DNA of 5,444 nt from Modestobacter sp. (lineage in GTDB: Bacteria > Actinomycetota > Actinomycetes > Mycobacteriales > Geodermatophilaceae). The stretch lies in NCBI GenBank assembly GCA_025966175.1, contig JAOPVN010000143.1:1-5444 (forward strand), read 5' to 3'. Positions 1 to 4,431 of the stretch are shown one piece after another. How positions within the stretch are numbered: the first letter of the stretch is position 1; each line of letters starts with the position of its first letter. The notes beneath the pieces were generated by a model, which made no database searches, had not been told where the DNA came from, and worked only from the letters and a program-made list of their open reading frames with translations. A program made the translations under genes and the position numbers.

Positions 1-1042
1 GTCGACCGCGGTCGAGCCGCGGGCCCCGTCCGGGGCGCCGGCTGCGCCGCCGGAGGTGCCGGAGGTGCCGGTCGAGCTGCCGCCCGCCGAGCCGGAGCCG
101 GGCCTGGTCTTCGAGACCCCGCCGCCGTCGGCCGGCCGGCTGGTGCGGCTGCGCTCCCGGCTGGCCCGTTCGCAGTCCTCGCTGGGCCGGGGTCTGCTCA
201 CCGTCCTGGCCCGGGAGAAGCTGACCGAGGAGGACTGGGAGGAGGTCGAGGAGACCCTCCTGGCCGCCGACATCGGGGTGGCCGCCACCACCCAGATCGT
301 GGAGCGGCTGCGCACCCAGAGCCTCGTGCTGGCCACCGCCTCGGGCGCCCAGTTGCGCGAGCTGGTGGTGCGCGAGCTCACCGCCGTGCTCGGCCCCGAC
401 CTGGACCGGACGCTGCACACCGACCGGCACGACGGGCGGCCCGCGGTGGTGCTCGTGGTCGGTGTCAACGGCGCGGGCAAGACGACGACGGTCGGCAAGA
501 TCGCCCGGGCACTCGTCGGCGACGGCAAGAGCGTCGTGCTGGGCGCTGCCGACACCTTCCGGGCCGCGGCCGCCGACCAGCTGGAGACCTGGGGCGAGCG
601 GGTCGGGGTGCTGACCGTGCGCGGTCGCGAGGGCGGCGACCCGGCGTCGGTGGCCTTCGAGGCCGTGCGCACCGGCATCGAGGCCGAGGTGGACACCGTC
701 CTGGTCGACACCGCCGGGCGGCTGCACACCAAGTCGGGGCTGATGGACGAGCTGGGCAAGGTCAAGCGCGTGGTGGAGAAGCACGGCCCGGTCGACGAGG
801 TGCTGCTGGTCCTGGACGCCACCACGGGTCAGAACGGGGTGGTACAGGCCCGGGTGTTCACCGAGGTGGTCGACGTGACCGGCATCGTCCTGACCAAGCT
901 GGACGGCACCGCCAAGGGTGGGATCGTCGTCTCGGTGCAGCGCGAGCTCGGCATCCCCGTGAAGCTGATCGGCCTGGGGGAGGGGCCGGACGACCTGGCG
1001 CCGTTCGAGCCGGAGGCGTTCGCCGAGGCGATCGTCGGCTGA
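1..1042 (+). CDS. ftsY: Signal recognition particle receptor FtsY, 3' part (N-terminus outside the window)
   Basis: SRP receptor GTPase. It docks ribosome-nascent chain-SRP (Ffh) complexes at the membrane and hands them to SecYEG. The reading frame is open from base 2 with no stop, so the gene enters from the left. A GTG at 56 is only an internal candidate start. The first ~45 residues are Pro/Glu/Ala-rich, like the variable acidic A region of FtsY. Counting from base 56, the helical N domain spans roughly residues 28-115 (LTEEDWEEVEETLLAADIG). The G domain follows with P-loop GVNGAGKT (136-143), DTFRAAA (166-172), DTAGR (218-222), DATTGQN (254-260), TKLDGTAKGG (280-289) and closing GLGEGPDDLAPF (306-317). 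All GTPase motifs are intact, and the end (FAEAIVG, then TGA at 1040-1042) is typical. FtsY rather than Ffh: there is no methionine-rich M domain. A membrane anchor upstream is expected from relatives but not visible. Confidence 0.97.
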   Translation, partial: STAVEPRAPSGAPAAPPEVPEVPVELPPAEPEPGLVFETPPPSAGRLVRLRSRLARSQSSLGRGLLTVLAREKLTEEDWEEVEETLLAADIGVAATTQIVERLRTQSLVLATASGAQLRELVVRELTAVLGPDLDRTLHTDRHDGRPAVVLVVGVNGAGKTTTVGKIARALVGDGKSVVLGAADTFRAAAADQLETWGERVGVLTVRGREGGDPASVAFEAVRTGIEAEVDTVLVDTAGRLHTKSGLMDELGKVKRVVEKHGPVDEVLLVLDATTGQNGVVQARVFTEVVDVTGIVLTKLDGTAKGGIVVSVQRELGIPVKLIGLGEGPDDLAPFEPEAFAEAIVG

Positions 1043-1208
1043 CGCCGGCGGGAGCATCGCAGGGAGCGCCGGCGACCGAGGAGCGGACCGGGGGCGGAAG
1101 CCGACCCGTGTCGTCGTCGGCTGACGCCGGCGGGAGCATCGCAGGGAGCGCTGGCGACCGAGGAGCGGACCGGGGGCGGAAGCCGACCCCGTGTCGTCGT
1201 CGGCTGAC
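1032..1208. repeat. Tandem duplication of an 82/83-bp unit at the ftsY 3' end, plus a 12-bp third partial copy
   Basis: Copy 1 is 1032-1113 (82 bp), copy 2 is 1114-1196 (83 bp), and a partial third copy is 1197-1208. The full copies differ by one substitution (C at 1070, T at 1152) and one extra C in the run just before GTGTCGTCG. Each unit begins with TCGTCGGCTGAC, which in copy 1 is the last ftsY codons plus stop. The same 12-mer therefore occurs three times and brackets two ~70-bp inserts. Each insert holds two CGCCGGCG palindromes (the second is CGCTGGCG in copy 2). The array fills nearly the whole gap between convergent ftsY and nicT. Near identity suggests a recent duplication or strong homogenisation. 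There is no convincing coding content. Confidence 0.93.
1043..1074 (+). terminator. ftsY: Possible GC-only hairpin after the ftsY stop (in repeat copy 1)
   Basis: CGCCGGCG at 1043-1050 can pair with CGCCGGCG at 1067-1074, an 8-bp stem with a 16-nt loop starting directly after the ftsY stop codon. The same structure recurs in copy 2 at 1125-1132 / 1149-1156, where the C-to-T change keeps pairing as a G-U wobble in RNA. No T tract follows, so it would be a weak, actinobacterial-type terminator or an mRNA 3' stabiliser. Each arm is also self-complementary, so other folds compete. Confidence 0.25.
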
Positions 1209-1226
1209 AACGGCGGCGTCAGCCGA
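1200..1226. terminator. Candidate bidirectional terminator hairpin between convergent ftsY and nicT
   Basis: TCGGCTGAC (1200-1208) and GTCAGCCGA (1218-1226) form a perfect 9-bp stem with a 9-nt loop. The right arm includes the nicT stop codon (1219-1221, read on the minus strand). The left arm is the third copy of the repeated ftsY-end 12-mer. The position between two convergent genes fits a shared terminator, but no T-rich tail is present on either side. Confidence 0.45.
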
Positions 1227-2337
1227 GCGCCGCGGGCCCGTCGGCCGGCTGCGGCGTCCAGCGCTGCTCGATGCGGCCGAACCGCCAGACCAGCCCGGCG
1301 ACGATCCAGGTCAGCGCGAACAGCCCGACGATCGCGTAGCCGACGTGGTTGAGGTCCAGCGAGCCGATCGCGGCCAGCGGTCCCGAGGTGATGCCGAGCT
1401 TCTCGGTGAGGATCGAGATGAGCTCGATGCCGCCGATGATCAGGGCCACGGCCACCGACAGGCCGGTGATCGTGAGGTTGTAGTAGACCTTCCGCACCGG
1501 CTTGGAGAACGCCCAGCCGTAGGCGAAGTTCATGAACGAGCCGTCGATCGTGTCCAGCAGGCTCATGCCCGCGGCGAACAGGATCGGCAGGGTGAGGATC
1601 GCGTACCAGGGCAGCGCGAAGGCGGCCGCGCCGCCGGCCAGGACCAGCAGCGAGACCTCGGTGGCGGTGTCGAAGCCCAGGCCGAAAAGCAGGCCGACCG
1701 GGTACATGTGCCACGGCTTGCGCACCGCCCGGGTGAACCGCCCCAGGATGCGGTTCATCGCGCCGCGGGAGTTCAGGGTCGCCTCGAGCTCGGCCTCGTC
1801 GTAGGTGCCGCTGCGCATGCCGCGCCACACGCCCAGCAGGCGGCGCAGCACGCCCAGGTTGATCAGGCCGATCAGCAGCAGGAAGACGCCGGAGACGGTG
1901 ACGCCGATGACCCCGGTGACCTGCTGGAGCGCGGAGTCCTCGGACCCGACCTGGCCGGCGAGTGCGCGCACGCCCGCGGCGAGCAGCAGGCACAGCACCA
2001 TGACCACCGAGGAGTGGCCGAGGGAGAACCAGAAGCCGACCGACAGCGGCCGGCGGCCCTCCTCCATCAGCTTGCGGGTGGTGTTGTCGATCGCCGCGAT
2101 GTGGTCGGCGTCGAAGGCGTGCCGCATGCCCAGGGTGTAGGCGGTGACGCCCAGGCCGATCCCGAAGACCTGGCCGCCGGTGGTGTAGTGCTCCGGGACG
2201 ACGACGGTGACGAGGGTGACCCAGCCGACGACGTGCAGGCCGATCACGAACGCGGCCATCCCGCCGAGGCTGCGCCATTCCTGCCGGCTGAGCCGCGCGC
2301 GAGGTGCGGCGGCCACGGTCGTCGGTGCTGAGGTCAC
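1219..2337 (-). CDS. nicT: NiCoT-family nickel/cobalt permease (HoxN/NixA type)
   Basis: High-affinity secondary transporter that brings Ni2+ and/or Co2+ across the cytoplasmic membrane. The 372-residue protein has the family pattern of about eight membrane segments. It carries the diagnostic HX4DH signature in segment II (RHAFDADH, 72-79, followed by IAAIDNTTR), plus FSLGHSSVV (104-112), LGFDTATE (220-227) and GMSLLDTIDGSF (257-268), all typical of NiCoT proteins. There is no signal peptide. A polar N-terminus precedes the first hydrophobic stretch at about residue 27. The GTG start (2335-2337) is chosen because AAGG lies 7 nt upstream and no better start is seen. It is monocistronic, convergent with ftsY and divergent from amtB. 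It interrupts the ftsY-amtB adjacency usual in Actinobacteria, so it was probably inserted here. The metal cannot be told from the protein; the Nur-like site upstream favours nickel. Confidence 0.95.
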   Translation of the reverse strand: MTSAPTTVAAAPRARLSRQEWRSLGGMAAFVIGLHVVGWVTLVTVVVPEHYTTGGQVFGIGLGVTAYTLGMRHAFDADHIAAIDNTTRKLMEEGRRPLSVGFWFSLGHSSVVMVLCLLLAAGVRALAGQVGSEDSALQQVTGVIGVTVSGVFLLLIGLINLGVLRRLLGVWRGMRSGTYDEAELEATLNSRGAMNRILGRFTRAVRKPWHMYPVGLLFGLGFDTATEVSLLVLAGGAAAFALPWYAILTLPILFAAGMSLLDTIDGSFMNFAYGWAFSKPVRKVYYNLTITGLSVAVALIIGGIELISILTEKLGITSGPLAAIGSLDLNHVGYAIVGLFALTWIVAGLVWRFGRIEQRWTPQPADGPAALG

Positions 2338-2343
2338 CCGGGG

Positions 2344-2349
2344 ACCTTA
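2344..2349 (-). promoter_or_regulatory. nicT: Possible nicT -10 element (leaderless mRNA) overlapping the AAGG ribosome site
   Basis: On the minus strand TAAGGT matches TANNNT and ends 6 nt before the GTG start. A -10 at that spot would start transcription on the GTG itself and give a leaderless mRNA, which is common in Actinobacteria. The contained AAGG (2345-2348) could instead be a weak Shine-Dalgarno sequence with 7-nt spacing. No good -35 is present: the hexamer at the 17-nt spacing is CTGCAG. The two readings exclude each other and need a mapped 5' end. Confidence 0.35.
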
Positions 2350-2366
2350 TTGCATGGCGTTCGCAA
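2350..2366 (-). promoter_or_regulatory. Candidate Nur (nickel-responsive Fur-family) operator of nicT
   Basis: On the minus strand the site reads TTGCGA-ACGCC-ATGCAA, 13-29 nt upstream of the nicT GTG. The Nur box described in Streptomyces is TTGCAA-N5-TTGCAA, so this site matches 10 of 12 positions with exactly the N5 spacer. If TAAGGT at 2344-2349 is the -10, the 17-bp box fills the -10/-35 spacer exactly, a position where nickel-bound Nur would block RNA polymerase. The match and position are seen; regulation is inferred, and a nur gene is not in the window. Confidence 0.55.
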
Positions 2367-2488
2367 CTGCAGTCGGGTGGCAAGAAGCTCGGATGCCGTG
2401 ACGCAGGGCGCCCGATCGGACACGTCCGGCCGCTCCGGCCGGGTCGGCAACACCAGCGGAACAGAACCCCGCGACACGCAGCCCGGAG

Positions 2489-2527
2489 TTCACCGTCGCG
2501 AAACACGTCCAGGCCGTATTCGGAAAC
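2489..2527 (+). promoter_or_regulatory. Candidate GlnR binding region upstream of amtB
   Basis: TTCAC (2489-2493), six bases, then GAAAC (2500-2504) matches the actinobacterial GlnR half-site pair GTnAC-N6-GAAAC at 9 of 10 positions (8 of 9 if the free n is left out). A second GAAAC at 2523-2527 lies 23 bp further on, one base off the usual 22-bp period, and its GTnAC partner is poor (GGCCG, 2512-2516). amtB-glnK-glnD is a known GlnR target in Streptomyces. A weak -10 candidate, CAGGAT (2529-2534), would put the site centre about 44 bp upstream of the start point, fitting activation. That start point is not proven. Confidence 0.42.
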
Positions 2528-2550
2528 ACAGGATCGGCACCGTCATCCCT

Positions 2551-2607
2551 GCGTCACCGGGCACCCGGGGACGTCGCCCCCCACCTGCCGCTCCCGGGCA
2601 CAGGTGG
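2551..2607 (+). promoter_or_regulatory. Two hairpins in the amtB 5' leader
   Basis: Hairpin 1 pairs CGTC (2552-2555) with GACG (2570-2573) and CCGG (2557-2560) with CCGG (2565-2568), with one A-G mismatch and a GCAC loop. Hairpin 2 pairs CCACCTG (2581-2587) with CAGGTGG (2601-2607) around a 13-nt loop. They lie 50-105 nt upstream of the amtB start, inside the mRNA if transcription starts near 2541. I recognise no riboswitch class. They may be chance in GC-rich DNA. Confidence 0.3.
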
Positions 2608-2645
2608 TCCGCCCACAGCGTGGCCCCCCGCCACACCGACACCTC

Positions 2646-2651
2646 AGGAGG
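2646..2651 (+). promoter_or_regulatory. amtB: Strong Shine-Dalgarno of amtB
   Basis: AGGAGG lies 5 nt before the GTG at 2657 and fixes that start. It is partly enclosed in a small potential hairpin, ACCT (2641-2644) with AGGT (2649-2652) around CAGG, probably too weak to matter alone. Confidence 0.85.
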
Positions 2652-2656
2652 TTGCC

Positions 2657-4009
2657 GTGGACACCGGCGACACCGCCTGGGTCCTGGCCAGCGCCGCACT
2701 GGTGCTGCTGATGACCCCGGGCCTGGCGCTCTTCTACGGCGGCATGGTCCGCGCGAAGAGCGTTCTGAACATGATGATGATGAGCTTCGGAGCGCTGGCG
2801 CTCATCAGCGTGCTCTGGGTGCTCTACGGCTACTCGATGGCGTTCGGCAACGACGTGGGCGCCGGTCTGCTCGGCAACCCGTTCGAGTTCCTCGGTCTCA
2901 AGGGCCTGATGGGCACCACGGGCGTCGACAACGGCTTCGCCGCGACCAGCCTGGTCTTCACCATCCCGTCGATGGCCTTCGTCGCCTTCCAGGCGGTCTT
3001 CGCGATCATCACCGTCGCGCTGATCTCCGGTGCCATCGCCGACCGGGCCAAGTTCGGCCCGTGGATGGTCTTCGCCGGCATCTGGGCGACGATCGTCTAC
3101 TTCCCGGTCGCGCACTGGGTCTTCGCCTTCAACGGCGCGGAGTCCGCGAAGGGTGGCTGGATCGCCAACAAGTTGCTGGCCATCGACTTCGCCGGTGGCA
3201 CCGCGGTGCACATCAACGCCGGTGCGGCCGGCCTCGCCCTGGCGCTCGTCCTGGGCAAGCGCCGCGGCTTCGGCCGCGACCCGATGCGCCCGCACAACCT
3301 CCCCCTGGTGATGATCGGTGCCGGGCTGCTCTGGTTCGGCTGGTTCGGCTTCAACGCCGGCTCGGCGCTCGCGGCGAACGGGCAGGCCGCCGACGTCTGG
3401 GTCACGACCATGGTCGCCACCGGGGCTGCCGCGCTGGGCTGGTTGCTCACGGAGAAGATCCGTGACGGGCACGCCACCTCGCTGGGCGCCGCCTCCGGTG
3501 TCGTCGCCGGCCTGGTCGCGATCACGCCGTCCTGCTCGTCGGTCACCCCGGTCGGTGCGATCCTCGTCGGCGCCATCGCCGGTGTGGTCTGCGCCCTGGC
3601 GGTCGGCCTGAAGTACAAGCTGGGCTACGACGACTCGCTCGACGTCGTCGGCGTCCACCTGGTCGGCGGTCTGTGGGGCACTCTCGCGGTCGGTCTCTTC
3701 GCCTCGGCGTCGGCCACCGCGGGTGTCGAGGGCCTCTTCTACGGCGGCGGCCTGGGACAGCTGGGCAAGCAGGCGGTGGGCGCCCTCGCCGTTCTGGTCT
3801 ACTCCTTCGTCCTGACCTACATCATCGGTTTCGCGATCCAGAAGACGATCGGCTTCCGGGTCACCGAGGAGGACGAGGTCACCGGCATCGACAGCATCGT
3901 GCACGCTGAGACCGCCTACGACTTCGCCTCCCTGGGTGGAAGTGGTGGGGCCACACTGGTCGGCCAGGCACATGCCGAGGCCCGTAACACGGAAGGGACC
4001 CGGGCATGA
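2657..4009 (+). CDS. amtB: Ammonium channel/transporter AmtB
   Basis: Trimeric membrane channel for ammonium/ammonia uptake (Amt/MEP/Rh family). The 450-residue protein begins directly with a hydrophobic helix (TAWVLASAALVLLMTPGLALFYGG) and shows the expected ~11 membrane segments. Family landmarks are VRAKSVLN (31-38), VLWVLYGYS (52-60), DFAGGTAVHINAGAAGL (177-193) and WFGWFGFNAGS (226-236). By alignment to E. coli AmtB, D177 corresponds to the D160 site, H185 and H334 to the pore twin histidines H168/H318, F232 to F215 and S236 to S219. The W148 position seems to be Phe156. The cytoplasmic tail EEDEVTGIDSIVHAETAYDF (404-423) is the GlnK-binding type, followed by a Gly/Ala-rich extension to 450. 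It starts at GTG with AGGAGG and ends overlapping glnK by ATGA, so the two are coupled. Likely GlnR-regulated. Confidence 0.97.
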   Translation: MDTGDTAWVLASAALVLLMTPGLALFYGGMVRAKSVLNMMMMSFGALALISVLWVLYGYSMAFGNDVGAGLLGNPFEFLGLKGLMGTTGVDNGFAATSLVFTIPSMAFVAFQAVFAIITVALISGAIADRAKFGPWMVFAGIWATIVYFPVAHWVFAFNGAESAKGGWIANKLLAIDFAGGTAVHINAGAAGLALALVLGKRRGFGRDPMRPHNLPLVMIGAGLLWFGWFGFNAGSALAANGQAADVWVTTMVATGAAALGWLLTEKIRDGHATSLGAASGVVAGLVAITPSCSSVTPVGAILVGAIAGVVCALAVGLKYKLGYDDSLDVVGVHLVGGLWGTLAVGLFASASATAGVEGLFYGGGLGQLGKQAVGALAVLVYSFVLTYIIGFAIQKTIGFRVTEEDEVTGIDSIVHAETAYDFASLGGSGGATLVGQAHAEARNTEGTRA

Positions 4010-4344
4010 AGCTCATCACCGCGATCGTCAAGCCGTTCAAGCTCGACGACGTCAAGAACGCCCTGGAGCTGATCGGCATCGCCGGTCTCACGGTGAGCGA
4101 GGTGCAGGGCTTCGGTCGCCAGCGTGGCCACACCGAGGTCTACCGCGGGGCGGAGTACCAGGTGGACTTCGTCCCCAAGGTGCGCATCGAGGTGGTCGTC
4201 AGCGAGACCGATGCGGCGCGGGTCGTCGACGCGGTCGTCGAGTCGGCCTCCACCGGTCAGATCGGTGACGGGAAGGTGTGGGTGACGACGATCGACGAGG
4301 TCGTCCGGGTCCGCACCGGCGAGCGCGGGGCCGACGCGCTCTGA
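4006..4344 (+). CDS. glnK: PII nitrogen signal protein GlnK/GlnB
   Basis: Trimeric PII signal protein that binds ATP/ADP and 2-oxoglutarate and reports nitrogen status; its T-loop plugs AmtB when nitrogen is plentiful. It has the standard 112 residues. Visible signatures are the T-loop EVYRGAEY (44-51) with modifiable Tyr51, Gln39 (2-oxoglutarate/Mg site), Glu62, the B-loop TGQIGDGKVWV (83-93), and C-terminal Arg101/Arg103. In Streptomyces and Corynebacterium, GlnD adenylylates Tyr51, while in enterics it is uridylylated; adenylylation is therefore the better guess here. The ATG overlaps the amtB stop in ATGA and is preceded by GGAAGGGA (3991-3998), 7 nt upstream. The pairing with amtB favours the name GlnK, although mycobacterial annotation often uses glnB. 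Nothing looks degraded. Confidence 0.98.
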   Translation: MKLITAIVKPFKLDDVKNALELIGIAGLTVSEVQGFGRQRGHTEVYRGAEYQVDFVPKVRIEVVVSETDAARVVDAVVESASTGQIGDGKVWVTTIDEVVRVRTGERGADAL

Positions 4345-4362
4345 GGCACACCCGGTGAGCTG

Positions 4363-4409
4363 ACGTCGGCCGGGGTGGCGGGGAGACCCGCTGCCCCGGC
4401 CGACGTTTT
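4363..4409 (+). terminator. Strong intrinsic terminator between glnK and glnD
   Basis: ACGTCGGCCGGGG (4363-4375) pairs perfectly with CCCCGGCCGACGT (4394-4406), 13 bp. The stem continues through two wobbles and five further pairs (4376-4382 with 4387-4393) to a GAGA tetraloop of GNRA type (4383-4386), giving a nearly 20-bp helix. The right arm ends in T and runs into TTTCT (4407-4411). It begins 18 nt after the glnK stop and ends 22 nt before the glnD start, so it should reduce glnD expression from the amtB promoter. Confidence 0.88.
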
Positions 4410-4419
4410 CTCCCCGGCT

Positions 4420-4425
4420 GGAGGA
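4420..4425 (+). promoter_or_regulatory. glnD: Ribosome binding site choosing the TTG start of glnD
   Basis: GGAGGA lies 6 nt before TTG at 4432. A second possibility is GAGAGG (4442-4447) with 5-nt spacing to GTG at 4453, which would drop seven residues. The first is the stronger Shine-Dalgarno match. Confidence 0.65.
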
Positions 4426-4431
4426 CGACCG

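Larger units (their letters stand above)
2338..2656. other. 319-bp divergent control region between nicT and amtB
   Basis: No gene is visible here; frames that cross it are overlaps of amtB in the wrong frame. From left to right it holds the nicT start region and Nur-like box (2344-2366), a GC-rich stretch with a CCGGCC direct repeat around 2427-2441, a comparatively AT-rich GlnR-like region (2489-2527) and the hairpin-rich amtB leader (2551-2656). Both divergent genes must be expressed from promoters in it. Confidence 0.85.

Noticed and set aside
1032..1208. CRISPR-like array
   Set aside because: The long units are contiguous and nearly identical. The bracketed 70-bp segments are the same in both copies, so they are not unique spacers, and the 12-mer is too short for a CRISPR repeat.
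1108..2331. 407-codon open frame on the plus strand opposite nicT
   Set aside because: It is the antisense of a confidently identified NiCoT gene. Its product is an Asp/Arg/Gln/Ala-rich sequence with no family motifs, as expected for the complement of high-GC coding DNA.
2316..2335. GTCGTCGGTGCTGA near the nicT start, resembling the repeat 12-mer GTCGTCGGCTGA at the other end of nicT
   Set aside because: It needs extra bases to align and lies within the nicT N-terminal codons. The likeness is too short and imperfect in such GC-rich DNA to claim that nicT is flanked by direct repeats.
2338..2480. Cobalamin riboswitch upstream of nicT
   Set aside because: The minus strand has no B12-box sequence. 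GCCAC and CTG occur but are separated by extra bases and lack the surrounding structure, and the leader may be absent altogether.
2350..3465. Plus-strand 371-codon frame starting in the intergenic region and overlapping amtB
   Set aside because: Wrong frame relative to amtB, Arg/Pro/Gly-rich, no ribosome site, and it would cover the whole control region.
2543..3973. 476-codon open frame on the minus strand opposite amtB
   Set aside because: Lies antisense to amtB across all its conserved motifs. The product is low-complexity and charged with no recognisable domain.
4375..4431. Extended glnD start at GTG 4375
   Set aside because: It is in frame but lies in the terminator stem, lacks a suitable Shine-Dalgarno, and would add residues encoded by a hairpin.
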